Of a stretch of DNA of 64,000 nt, positions 27,391 through 36,900 are shown piece after piece. The first letter of the stretch is position 1; each line of letters opens with the position of its first letter. This DNA is from Phycisphaerales bacterium (lineage in GTDB: Bacteria > Planctomycetota > Phycisphaerae > UBA1845 > Fen-1342): the NCBI GenBank assembly GCA_016710275.1, contig JADJXS010000001.1:2356001-2420000 (forward strand), in the 5' to 3' direction. The translations under genes were made by a program, and so were the position numbers. Under the pieces are notes generated by a model, which was not told the DNA's origin, did no database searches, and saw nothing but the letters and a program-made list of their open reading frames with translations.

Positions 27391-28596
27391 TTACTCCCGG
27401 ATCGCAATGTAGTAAAGCTGCCCCTCTGACTTCACTCGCCCCGCAACCGCTTCCGCCCGCGAGCCAATCCCGAGGTACACGTCCGCTCGGCCGGCGGCGC
27501 GGATCGCGCCGCCCGTGTCCTGATCCAGCGTGTAACCGGCGTAGCGATAGTCCCCGACCGACCCATCCGGCCGGATGGCTGGCAGGGAGGTCGTCATGAA
27601 CGCGAGGCAGGCCCGCGGGAAAACGGCCTTGTCCGTGGCGATCGAGTAGTAGGGAGTGACAGGTTCGTTCAGGCTGCCGAAGGGGCCGCCGGTGCGCGGC
27701 TGAAAGAACACGAACCGCGGGTTGGTCCACATGTAGTCGTTCACGCGCGACGGGTTTTCGCGGAAGAAGCGAATCAAATTCTGGAGCGAGATGTCCTCGG
27801 CACGAAGCACGCCGTCCTCGACCATTCGTCGCGCGACGGAGGCATATTCGTGGCCGTTATTGCCGGCGTAGCCCAGTTCGAACAGGCTGCCGTCCTCGAG
27901 TCGGAGCTTGGCCGATCCCTGCACCGTGACGACATAGGCCTCGAAGGGGTCCGCGAGCCACGCGATTTCCAGGCCGCGCAGCGCCCCGCGCTCGTCGATT
28001 TCGCGGCGCGTGAAGAATGGCACGACCTGTCCATCGGCGGTGCGGCGCCCCAGCGTGGTGCCCTCGGCGTCCACGACCAGATCCGGCGGTTTGCGGTAGA
28101 TCGGATAGCGGAATCGGGAGTCCGGCTTTCGGCGGCCGTCGAAGATCGGGCAGTAATAGCCGGTGAAGTAGACCGTGCCCGCGCCATCAAAGCCGACGGC
28201 GCGATAGACGTCGTAATCGCGGCGGATGGCGGCGTTCAATTCGCTGCCGTTGCGCACCGTGCGCAGAAGCTGGAGGAAGGAATTAAGCGTGCGGACGGCG
28301 CGGTCATGCGACACGTCGAGATAGGGGAAGTACGCGCGGCTGGACTTCTTGGCCAGGTAATTGAGGCTGTTGCGAATGGAGCGCTCCAGCGCTTCGCGGT
28401 CCATCGCATCGAAGCCGACGCCGAAGTCGGGGTAGTCGGCTTCGCCGACTTTCTCGAGGGCCATCTGGCCGGGGGCGAGCGGACGGTTGTAGTCCTTTGC
28501 AGGGAGGAACGGCTGCAATTCCGGCTTTTTGGCGCAGCCGCCGGCGCCCACGAATAGCACTGCAATCCCCGCGACGATCCAGGCTCGAACGCTCAT
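27391..28596 (-). CDS. mltA: Membrane-bound lytic murein transglycosylase A
   Basis: A 401-residue lipoprotein starting at ATG 28596 after AAGGAG. The signal peptide ends in a lipobox, VLFVGAGGC. MltA cleaves peptidoglycan glycan strands to anhydromuropeptides. The MltA domain shows VYFTGYYCPIFDGRR and YPIYRKPPDLV; the C-terminal 3D domain shows YAGYTLDQDTGGAIRAAGRA and DVYLGIGSRAEAVAG with the catalytic Asp region. The presence of this enzyme fits a cell wall with peptidoglycan. Gene follows the divergent GbsR-like regulator. Confidence 0.88.
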   Translation of the reverse strand: MSVRAWIVAGIAVLFVGAGGCAKKPELQPFLPAKDYNRPLAPGQMALEKVGEADYPDFGVGFDAMDREALERSIRNSLNYLAKKSSRAYFPYLDVSHDRAVRTLNSFLQLLRTVRNGSELNAAIRRDYDVYRAVGFDGAGTVYFTGYYCPIFDGRRKPDSRFRYPIYRKPPDLVVDAEGTTLGRRTADGQVVPFFTRREIDERGALRGLEIAWLADPFEAYVVTVQGSAKLRLEDGSLFELGYAGNNGHEYASVARRMVEDGVLRAEDISLQNLIRFFRENPSRVNDYMWTNPRFVFFQPRTGGPFGSLNEPVTPYYSIATDKAVFPRACLAFMTTSLPAIRPDGSVGDYRYAGYTLDQDTGGAIRAAGRADVYLGIGSRAEAVAGRVKSEGQLYYIAIRE

Positions 28597-28838
28597 CCGA
28601 CGGCTCCTTCCGGCTGCCTGCGGGTCGGGCCGGCGGTGAAGAAACCGCGTCGGCCGCCGACCTCCGTGTCCGGCGGGATTCTCCACGCGGGGGCGTGTGG
28701 CGGCAAGGGACGGGCGCGGGATGCCGCCGAACGGAGCAAGCCGGAGCGCTGCGAACCGGGCGCGTAATTGACGAATTTCGAAACATCGGGTACATTTCAA
28801 AAGAGATTGAAAATCGGGGGGTGGAAGGGCGGCCGGTC

Positions 28839-29648
28839 ATGCACGGCGCGTTTGATGAGGTTCGCAATTCGCTGGTCCGCCATTGGGGCGAAATGTCCGG
28901 CTACTGGGGCATCAACCGCACGATGGCCGAGATTCACGCGCTGCTGTTCATCTCCACCGAGCCGTTGTGCACCGATGACGTGATGCAGCAGTTGCAGATT
29001 TCGCGGGGCAACGCCTCGATGAACCTGCGCGGCTTGGTGGACTGGGGGCTGATCCGCCGCGTGCACAAGCTGGGGGATCGCAAGGAGTATTTTCAGGCCG
29101 ACACGGACATCTGGCACATGTTCGAGACGATCATGCGCGAGCGGCGGCGGCGCGAGGTGGAGCCGATCGTCGCGACGATCGATCGCTGCCTGCAGGTCAT
29201 GGAAGGCCCAGCACCCGCCGATGCGGATCCTGTTCGCATCGCCGAATGTCGCAAACGGCTGGAGCATCTGCGCGCGTTCCTGGCGGGCATGAGCCGCCTG
29301 TTCGAGGCGGTGTTGAAGGTCGGCGGGGCCAGCATCACCGATCTGCTGCGGCTGATCGATGCGCCGCCGCCGCCGGCGGCCGGCTCTCCCGGCCCGCGCG
29401 CGCAAAGCCTGCCGGGCAGACGGCCCGGCGGCGCTGCGCCCAACGAACGAACACCAGAGGAACCCCCTCGCCGCGCCGGCACGCCGCGCAACGCCGGTCA
29501 GAGTCCGCCGCCGCCCGCCGGCGCGTCGAACCCACCCAACGCAAACTCGTCTGATCGCGCCGGGGGCAAGGCCCGGCCGCGCCCGGCGAAGGCGTCGCGG
29601 GCGCCGGTGAAGCCGAAGCCGCCGGCGTACAAGCGCCGGCCGCGGTGA
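28839..29648 (+). CDS. GbsR/MarR-family transcriptional regulator with basic Pro-rich tail
   Basis: A 269-residue regulator, ATG 28839. Residues 1-150 match the GbsR group: HWGEMSGYWGINRTMAEIHA, then the helix-turn-helix STEPLCTDDVMQQLQISRGN and the wing RRVHKLGDRKEYFQAD. The last 90 residues are low complexity, rich in Pro, Arg, Ala and Lys, and are not part of the family; they could bind nucleic acid. It is divergent from mltA and may regulate it or the downstream peroxiredoxin-like gene. Effector unknown. Confidence 0.8.
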   Translation: MHGAFDEVRNSLVRHWGEMSGYWGINRTMAEIHALLFISTEPLCTDDVMQQLQISRGNASMNLRGLVDWGLIRRVHKLGDRKEYFQADTDIWHMFETIMRERRRREVEPIVATIDRCLQVMEGPAPADADPVRIAECRKRLEHLRAFLAGMSRLFEAVLKVGGASITDLLRLIDAPPPPAAGSPGPRAQSLPGRRPGGAAPNERTPEEPPRRAGTPRNAGQSPPPPAGASNPPNANSSDRAGGKARPRPAKASRAPVKPKPPAYKRRPR

Positions 29649-29706
29649 GTACCGTTCCCGTTGTGTGTCCGTCCAGGATTCGCATCCAGCCCGCCGAGTG
29701 CCGACC

Positions 29707-30606
29707 ATGACGCAGATTGACGCCGGCCTGCACCCCGCCTCCATGCCGGTTGCGGTGATTGATCGTCGCGCAGCGTGGTACGCGGGGCTTGGAGTCGCGC
29801 TGGCGCTGGCGGCCGTGCCGCTGAACGTGGTGGCCGGCGAGGTTGATTTTCTGCAGCGCTGGTCGATCGTGGGGGGGTTGTTGATCGTCGGGTCGGTGGC
29901 GCTTGCGATCACGGCGTGGCGTCGAACTCGTGACTTGATTCCGCGCGGCGCGGCGGTGTTCTGCTGGGTCTGGGCGGCTCACTTTCTGTTCGGGCTGGTG
30001 GTGCTGTCGAGATTGCCGGCGCCGCGGCCGGAGTTTCTGAGCCTGCGGTGCGCGGAATTCACATTGCCTGACTCGCGGGGGGTTTCGTGGTCGCTCGATG
30101 ACCTGCTGGCACTTGGATCGGATGACTCCGCTCGGGGCGGTGGACCGAGTACGCAGGGGGCAGCCCTCGCGCCGCAGGCACCGAGGGCGGCTCATGTCGC
30201 TCTGGTGTTCTATCGCAGCGGGCGCGACCCCGCATGCGCGGCCTACCTGCGGAGGCTGGCGGCGGCTGACCAGCGGCTTCGCGCGGCGGGGGTGCAGGTG
30301 GCGGCTGTGTCGATGGATCCGCCTGCTCTGGCGCGCGTGACGGCGGAGTTCAACCATCTGCCGTTTCCGGTGCTCAGCGATGGGGCAGGAAAGCTGGTCG
30401 ATGCGCTGGGGCTGCGGCACGTCGGGGCCGGTTCCAGCCGCGGCGGAAGCGAGACAGGGTGGCTGGCGGGTGCGAAGAAGGGGGATCTGGCGATTCCGGC
30501 CGTGCTGGTTGTGAGTGCGGATGGGCGGATTGTCTGGCGTGAGGCCTCCACGCGGGTGCAGGCGCGGGTCACGCCCGAGCAGATTCTCGGGGCGATGGGG
30601 GAGTGA
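29707..30606 (+). CDS. Membrane protein with AhpC/TSA-like thioredoxin fold
   Basis: A 299-residue protein starting at ATG 29707. Three hydrophobic segments lie in the first 105 residues (YAGLGVALALAAVPLNVVAG, IVGGLLIVGSVALAITAW, CWVWAAHFLFGLVVL). The C-terminal domain follows the peroxiredoxin layout: FTLPDSRGVSWSLDDLLAL, then LVFYRSGRDPACAAYLRRL with one cysteine, VAAVSMDPPALARV and IPAVLVVSADGRIVWRE. The single Cys could be peroxidatic, though the usual Pro-x-x-x-Thr-x-x-Cys context is altered. Probably a membrane-tethered thiol peroxidase or thiol-disulfide protein; activity uncertain. Confidence 0.7.
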   Translation: MTQIDAGLHPASMPVAVIDRRAAWYAGLGVALALAAVPLNVVAGEVDFLQRWSIVGGLLIVGSVALAITAWRRTRDLIPRGAAVFCWVWAAHFLFGLVVLSRLPAPRPEFLSLRCAEFTLPDSRGVSWSLDDLLALGSDDSARGGGPSTQGAALAPQAPRAAHVALVFYRSGRDPACAAYLRRLAAADQRLRAAGVQVAAVSMDPPALARVTAEFNHLPFPVLSDGAGKLVDALGLRHVGAGSSRGGSETGWLAGAKKGDLAIPAVLVVSADGRIVWREASTRVQARVTPEQILGAMGE

Positions 30607-30622
30607 TGGGGTGTTCGCGTTC

Positions 30623-30745
30623 CACCAGCTGAAGCTGGTGGCAAACACTGGTCGGCTGAAGCCGACCGCCGGAGACAAGGCTGCGGTGCGCTCGCTCTCT
30701 CACACTCCCTTACAAAATGTGCTGAAGCCGACCGCAGCACGCAGA
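30623..30745. repeat. REP-like hairpin cluster
   Basis: Perfect hairpins CACCAGCT-GA-AGCTGGTG (30623-30640) and GGTCGGCT-GA-AGCCGACC (30650-30667). A third related copy, TGCTGAAGCCGACCGCAGCA, starts at 30720. All share the GCTGAAGC centre. They look like dispersed intergenic palindromes; no T-run follows them. Confidence 0.7.
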
Positions 30746-30849
30746 ACTTCGGCTCAAATGGGGGGTATGGCGCTGCTCCTGGGCAGCGGACACGGCAGCG
30801 GACGCGGGCGCCGCGCGGCGTTTTTTTCACGGGGTGGTAGGATGGGGGC

Positions 30850-31572
30850 GTGTGCGGACGATACACGCTCCTGACCGATGCGCAGCAATTGGCGGCCGAA
30901 TTCGGGCTGGCGGAGGCCGTGGCCTTCGTACAGCGTTACAACATCGCGCCGACGCAGGAAGTGCCGGTGGTGCGGATTCTCCAGGATGCGGCTGGGCAGG
31001 AAATGGCGGTCATCCGGCAGCAGGAGCCGGGCGGTGAGCGGCGGCTGGATGTGCTTCGCTGGGGGTTGGTGCCGCACTGGTCGAGGGATCCCAAGCCGGT
31101 ATTTCGCATGATCAACGCGCGAGCGGAAACGGTGGCGACGCAGCCGGCGTTTCGTGACGCTTTTCGTCGTCGGCGGTGCATCGTGCCGGCCAGCGGGTTT
31201 TTCGAGTGGCAGCGATTGATGAAGGACGGCAAAGAAGTGAAGCTGCCGCACTACATTCGGCGGCGCGACGGCCGGCCGCTGGCGCTGGCGGGGTTGTGGG
31301 ATCGATGGCAGGGTGCGGACGGCGTCGTGGTCGAGTCCTTCACGATTGTCACCTGCGAGGCCAATGAGCTGGTCCGTTCGCTGCACGATCGCATGCCGGT
31401 GATTCTGGATCGGGCGGATTACGGCCTCTGGCTGGACCCGGCGTCGCGGCCGGAGGATCTGCTGGGGCTGTTGCGGCCCTGTCCGGCGGAGTGGTTGATG
31501 GAGGGGCGGGTCAACCCGGTTGTGAATAATCCGCGCAATGACGTTCCGGATTGCATTTCTGATCTGCCGTAA
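30850..31572 (+). CDS. SRAP-domain (YedK/HMCES) abasic-site processing protein
   Basis: A 240-residue protein with a GTG start that places Cys at position 2 (MCGRYTL), as required for this family; the mature Cys forms a covalent link with abasic sites in single-stranded DNA. Other family blocks are RYNIAPTQEVPVVR, LRWGLVPHWSRD, MINARAETVATQPAFRDAF, RRCIVPASGFFEWQR and HDRMPVIL, including the conserved Asn, Glu and His. It sits just upstream of the imuA-imuB-dnaE2 damage-tolerance cassette, fitting a DNA-repair neighbourhood. Confidence 0.93.
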   Translation: MCGRYTLLTDAQQLAAEFGLAEAVAFVQRYNIAPTQEVPVVRILQDAAGQEMAVIRQQEPGGERRLDVLRWGLVPHWSRDPKPVFRMINARAETVATQPAFRDAFRRRRCIVPASGFFEWQRLMKDGKEVKLPHYIRRRDGRPLALAGLWDRWQGADGVVVESFTIVTCEANELVRSLHDRMPVILDRADYGLWLDPASRPEDLLGLLRPCPAEWLMEGRVNPVVNNPRNDVPDCISDLP

Positions 31573-31627
31573 CAGGCCGACATTCCGCTTGTTGTGCAAT
31601 GCGTGATTTTGTGGGGGAGGCGGGGGC

Positions 31628-31667
31628 TTGAATTCGCGCGCCCGATATGCTAACATACACCTAACAT
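31628..31667 (+). promoter_or_regulatory. Promoter and direct-repeat operator of the imu cassette
   Basis: -35 TTGAAT (31628-31633), 17-base spacer, -10 TAACAT (31651-31656). A direct repeat CTAACAT-ACAC-CTAACAT (31650-31667, 11-base period) overlaps the -10. TATGCTAACATA (31646-31657) is also near-palindromic. It differs from the classical SOS boxes I know. Candidate damage-response operator. Confidence 0.5.
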
Positions 31668-31679
31668 CAGGGGGTCGGA

Positions 31680-32546
31680 ATGGGCGTTCGAGGCGGTGTT
31701 GATCTGGCTGCGCTGAGCGCGCGGATTCGCGAGATCGAAGCGCGCCGCCCGTTCGCGTCCGCGGACCGGCCGATCGACGAAGCGGCGCAGGAGTGCCTGG
31801 CGACCGGATGGGAGGAGGTGGACGCGACGCTGGGCGGCGGGCTGGCGGCGCGGGGGCTGCATGAGTGGTTCGGCGTTCGGGCGTTGTGTGATGCGACGGA
31901 TGTCGACGGACCGGGGCGGATGTTGCCGAATCGGTGGACGCCGCCGCTGTTTCTCATGACGCACCTGGCGCGGCGCGCCCTCGGGCATGCGGCCGCACGA
32001 TCGTGGGCGTTGTGGATCGGCAAGCCGTGTCATCCGTATCCGCGGGTGCTGGTGTGCGGATCGGATCGGCAGTTGCTGGAGCGATCGCTGTTCGTGGCGG
32101 CCCAGGACGCGGCGGCGCGGTTGTGGGCCGTCGAACTGGCGCTGCGTTCGCCGGCGGTGGGCGTGGTCGTGGCGGACGGCAGCCGGTTTGATCGGGGGGC
32201 GACGCAGCGGATCCAGTTTCTGGCGTGGGCGCAGGGCAAACTGGTGCTGACGGTGTGCCCGCCGGGACAGGAGAGCGCGCTTTCGGCGGCGCAGAGCCGC
32301 TGGCGGGTATGTGCCGCGGGGCCGACGGGGGCGTCACGATTTCGCGGGGTTGTTCCGCGATGGCGGGTGGAACTTCTGCGCTGCAAGGGAATGCGGCCCA
32401 CACAGGGCGGCCGGGACTGGCTGCTGGAGTGGAACCGTGCCGAGGGCGTTGTCCGTGTATCTGCCGGGCTGGTCGATCCGGCTGGCGCAGCGCAGGAGTC
32501 GATTCTCGCCAACGGAGGCGGATTGCCGCGAGGGCGAACGGGCTGA
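31680..32546 (+). CDS. imuA: ImuA-like RecA-fold protein of the mutasome cassette
   Basis: A 288-residue protein starting at ATG 31680 behind a G-rich site. The stretch TGWEEVDATLGGGLAARGLHEWFG is split here as TGWEEVDATLGGGL and HEWFG and is the usual ImuA/SulA-like entry motif. A truncated RecA-like core follows (RVLVCGSDRQLLERSLF, AVGVVVADGSRF). ImuA supports ImuB and DnaE2 in translesion synthesis; it lacks a full Walker site. The end overlaps the start of imuB by 110 bases in another frame. Confidence 0.82.
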   Translation: MGVRGGVDLAALSARIREIEARRPFASADRPIDEAAQECLATGWEEVDATLGGGLAARGLHEWFGVRALCDATDVDGPGRMLPNRWTPPLFLMTHLARRALGHAAARSWALWIGKPCHPYPRVLVCGSDRQLLERSLFVAAQDAAARLWAVELALRSPAVGVVVADGSRFDRGATQRIQFLAWAQGKLVLTVCPPGQESALSAAQSRWRVCAAGPTGASRFRGVVPRWRVELLRCKGMRPTQGGRDWLLEWNRAEGVVRVSAGLVDPAGAAQESILANGGGLPRGRTG

Positions 32547-33981
32547 GCCGGCGTGGATCCTGTGGCGGGCGGAGCAGGGCGTCCGGATGGTGGCGCATTG
32601 CTGCGGCCGGGCGGGGGTCGCGGGCGTCCGGCGGGGAATGACCGTGGCGCAGGCGCGGGCACTGTGCGCGGGGCTGACGGTTCACGAGCAACCGGCCGCG
32701 CCGGAGGAGGATGAGGCGTCGCTGCGGCGGCTCGCGCGGTGGATGCTGCGGTTTTCGCCGATCGTGTCGCTGGATCGCCCGGACGGTCTGCTGCTGGACA
32801 TCGCGGGTTGCGAGGCGCTGTTCGGCGGAGAGCGGGAACACGTCCGGCGGATCAGCGCCGTGCTGCAACGCTGGGGATTTCGGCCGCGGCTGGCCGTGGC
32901 GCCGACGTTTTCGGCGGCGCGGGCGGTGGCGCGTTTCGGGGAATCAGCGGTTGCGCACGTGAGCGCACTGGACCTGGTCGCCACGCTGGGGCGGCTTCCG
33001 GTTCACGCATTGTGGATCGACGAGCGCACGGCGGCGGCGATGGCGGACGTCGGGATCGAGCGGATCGAGCATCTGCTGGCGCTGCCGCGGGGCGATCTGG
33101 CCGCGCGGTTCGGGGCGCCGCTGCTGCGCCGGCTGGATCAGGCCGTCGGCGCCGTCCGCGAATCGATCCGGCCGATCCGTGAGGCGGTGCGGTTTGAGGC
33201 GTCGCGGGAATTCGACGGGCCGGTGAAGTGCGCGGCGGCGATTGCATTGGCGACGCGGGAACTGCTGAACCGCCTGTTCGGACAGCTTCGAGCGCGGCAC
33301 CTGGGCATTCTCGAATTGGGCATGCAGGTGCGGCGGGTGGACCTGGATCCGCAGGAGCTGCTGATGCGGCTGACCTGTCCCAGCGGCGATCCGGGGCATC
33401 TGTGGAAACTGCTGGAGCCGCGGCTGGAGCGCGTGCACCTGGGCTACGGCGTCACCGGCGTGGTGCTGCGGGCGGTGCGCACGGGGCGGATTCGTCCTGC
33501 ACAGGGGGCGTTTCTGCGCGAGGCGATGCCGCATGTCGAACAGTCGGCCGATTTCGGCGAACTGGTGGATCACCTGGTTGATCGGCTGGGCGCCGGAGCG
33601 GTGACGCGGGTGCGGGCGGCGGAGGCCTATCTGCCGGAACAGGCCTACACGCACGCTGCCGCGGGCGAGTTCGCGGCGGCGGGTGCGGCGGATGTGCCGG
33701 TGCATGCGGCCTGCCGGCCTTCGCAGCTTCTGGGGGTTCCGGAGCGTGCCGGGGTGCTGTCGCTTGTGCCGGACGGGCCTCCGGTGCGGGTGGATTGGCG
33801 CGGCTGCGCGGCGGAGGTGGTTGCCAGCATCGGTCCGGAGCGGATTCTTCCGCCGTGGTGGTCGGAGCCGGTGGCCGCATCGCGCGATTACTACGAGGCG
33901 GAGGACGCGGCCGGGCGTCGCCTGTGGATCTACCGGGACGGGGCGACGGGCGGCTGGTTCGTTCATGGGCAATGGGTGTGA
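32437..33981 (+). CDS. imuB: ImuB, inactive Y-family polymerase-like mutasome hub
   Basis: A 514-residue protein. GTG 32437 after GGAG gives the normal family start PRALSVYLPGWSIRLAQRR. Y-family polymerase layout is visible: GVRRGMTVAQARALC, FSPIVSLDRPDGLLLDIAGC, RLAVAPTFSAARAVARFG and LLALPRGDLAARFG (helix-hairpin-helix). The catalytic acidic triad of true Y-family polymerases is not preserved, as is usual in ImuB, which instead connects DnaE2 with the sliding clamp. It overlaps imuA and precedes dnaE2 by 15 bases. Confidence 0.88.
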   Translation: MPRALSVYLPGWSIRLAQRRSRFSPTEADCREGERAEPAWILWRAEQGVRMVAHCCGRAGVAGVRRGMTVAQARALCAGLTVHEQPAAPEEDEASLRRLARWMLRFSPIVSLDRPDGLLLDIAGCEALFGGEREHVRRISAVLQRWGFRPRLAVAPTFSAARAVARFGESAVAHVSALDLVATLGRLPVHALWIDERTAAAMADVGIERIEHLLALPRGDLAARFGAPLLRRLDQAVGAVRESIRPIREAVRFEASREFDGPVKCAAAIALATRELLNRLFGQLRARHLGILELGMQVRRVDLDPQELLMRLTCPSGDPGHLWKLLEPRLERVHLGYGVTGVVLRAVRTGRIRPAQGAFLREAMPHVEQSADFGELVDHLVDRLGAGAVTRVRAAEAYLPEQAYTHAAAGEFAAAGAADVPVHAACRPSQLLGVPERAGVLSLVPDGPPVRVDWRGCAAEVVASIGPERILPPWWSEPVAASRDYYEAEDAAGRRLWIYRDGATGGWFVHGQWV

Positions 33982-33996
33982 CCGGGAGCGACGAGC

Positions 33997-36900
33997 ATGC
34001 CCGATCCGGCCGACGCCAAGATTCACGCGCATCCGTTCCGGCGGACCGCAACCGGGACGATCGGCGATTCCCCGCCGCCCGCCCGGGCGCCGTACGCCGA
34101 GCTGACGGTGACGAGCAACTTCACGTTTCTGACGGGGGCGAGTCATCCGGATGAACTGGTCGAACAGGCGGGGCGGCTGGGCTATTACGCCATTGCGCTG
34201 ACCGACTGCAACTCGCTGGCGGGGGTGGTTCGGGCACACGTGGCCGCGCGGGACGCGGGGATCCGCTTTGTCGTGGGCTGCCGGTTGCGATTCCGCGAGC
34301 CGGCCGGCTTGTCGCTCTTCGTCTACCCGACTGACCGCGCGGCGTATGGCCGGCTGTGCCGACTGCTGACGGTGGGGAAGCGCCGTGCGACGAAGGGGGA
34401 TTGCGATCTGACGCTGCACGATCTGGAGGGATGCACGGACGGGCTGCTGGCGGTGGCGTGGTTCGCATTGCCCGCGCAGGAAGATACAGCGCTCGTTATT
34501 GAGCGGCTGGCGCGGTGGTTTGACGACGACCGCCTGTCGCTGGCGCTGGCGCGGCTCTACACCCCGGAGGATCCACCCTGCCGGGAGGCGCTGCTGCAGC
34601 TCGCAGAGCGGAGCGGGCTGCCGCTGGCGGCGGTGAATGACGTGCAATATCACCATCCGCAGCGGCGCGCGCTGCACGATCTGCTGACCTGCGTGCGCTG
34701 CGGATGCACGCTGGAGGAGGCCGGCTTCCGGCTGCTCTCAAACGCCGAGCGCCACCTGAAGCCGCCGGAGGAGATCGCGCGGCTGTTCGCGGATCATCCG
34801 CAGGCGGTGGCCCGCACCGTGGAGATTGCGAAGCGGGCGGCGGGCTTTTCGCTGGATCAGTTGCGCTACGAATACCCGCATGAAATCTGCCCGCCGGGGC
34901 GAACGCCGATGGAGCACCTGCGCGAGCTGACCTGGCGCTGCGCGCAGGAGCGGTACGCAGACGGGGTGCCGGAGGGGGTGCGGCGGCAGGTGGAGCACGA
35001 GTTCGGGCTGATCGAGGAGCTTGGCTACGCGCCATATTTTCTGACGGTGCATGACCTGGTGCGGTTTGCGCGTTCGCGCGGCATTCTGTGTCAGGGGCGG
35101 GGGGCGGCGGCCAATTCCGCGGTGTGCTTCTGCCTGGGGGTCACGGCGGTCGATCCGGACCGGATCAACGTGCTGTTCGAGCGGTTCGTCAGCCGGGAGC
35201 GGGATGAACCGCCGGACATCGACATCGACTTCGAGCATGAGCGCCGCGAGGAGGTGATTCAGTACATCTACGAAAAATACGGCCGCGAGCGGGCCGGCAT
35301 GACCGCCGAGGTCATCACCTATCGCAGCCGCAGCGCCGTGCGCGACGTGGGCAAGGCGCTGGGGCTGTCGCTGGATACGGTGGATCGGATCGCGCGGCGC
35401 GTGCACGACTGGCACGACGTCGGCCTGACGGCGGAGAGGCTGACGGCCCTGGGGCTGGATGCGACGGATCCGCTGCTGGTGCGGCTGGTGCGGCTGGTGC
35501 GCGAGGTGGTGGGATTTCCGCGGCACCTTTCGCAGCACGTCGGCGGGTTTGTGATTTCGCGCGGACCGCTCTGCGAGCTGGTTCCCATCGAGAATGCGGC
35601 GATGCCGAACCGCACGGTGATCGAGTGGGACAAGGACGACATCGAAGCGCTCGGCATGATGAAGGTGGACGTGCTGGCGCTGGGCATGCTCACCTGCATC
35701 CGCAAGGCGCTGGAGCTGGTTCATCGGCATCACGGCCGAGCGCTGACGCCGGCTTCGATCCCGCCCGAGGATCCGGCGGTTTACGACATGATCTGCGCCG
35801 CCGACACGGTCGGCGTGTTTCAGATCGAGTCGCGCGCGCAGATGACGATGCTGCCGCGGCTTCGGCCGCGCTGCTTCTACGACCTGGTGATCGAAGTGGC
35901 GATTGTGCGGCCGGGGCCGATCGTGGGCGACATGGTGCATCCGTTCCTGCGGCGGCGCAACGGGGAGGAGCCGGTCGTCTACCCGGACGAGACCATTGCG
36001 CGGGTGCTGGGGCGGACGCTGGGCGTGCCGCTGTTCCAGGAGCAGGCGATGGCGCTGGCGATCTCCGCGGCGGGGTTCACCCCCGGCGAGGCGGAGAAGC
36101 TGCGGCGCACGATCAGCGCGTGGAAGAGCCGCAGCAAGGACGCCGTGCCGCACTATCGTCGGCGCTTCATCGAGGGGATGACGAACAACGGCTATGAGCG
36201 GGGCTTCGCCGAGCAGTGCTTTGAGCGGCTCAAGGGGTTCAGCGAGTACGGCTTTCCGGAATCACATTCGGCGAGCTTCGCGCTGCTGGTGTACGCCTCG
36301 GCCTGGATCAAGTGTCACTATCCGGCCGCCTTCGCCGCGGCGCTGCTGAACAGCCAGCCGATGGGCTTTTATGCGCCGGCACAGATTCTTCGTGATGCGG
36401 CTGAGCACGGCGTGCAGGTCCTGCCTCTCGACGTGAACCACAGCGATTGGGACTGCACGCTGGAGCGCGACGGCGGGGCGGTTCGCCTGGGGTTTCGCAT
36501 GGTGCGGGGGCTGCGCGAGGCGGATGCGGAAGCCGTGGTTCGGATCGTGCGGGCGCGAGGCCCGATTGCGTCGATGGCGGATCTCTGGCGTGCGGCCGGG
36601 GTGTCGTCGTCGGCGCTGCACGCGTTGGCATTGGCGGATGCCTTCGGTTCGATGGGGCTGACCCGGCAGCGGGCGCTGTGGGCGGTGCAGGCGCTTCGGG
36701 GAAGACCGCTTCCGTTGTTTGACGCGCTGGAGGACGAGGGGGAGTCGTCGCCGGAGCGGCGATTGGAGCCGTTACCAGAGTATCGATTGGAGCCGTCGCC
36801 GGAGGGGCGATTGGAGCCGTCGCCGGAGGGGCGATTGGAGCCGTCGCCAGAGTATCAACTGGAGTCGTTGCCGGCGGTTCCGCTTCCTGCGATGTCCGCG

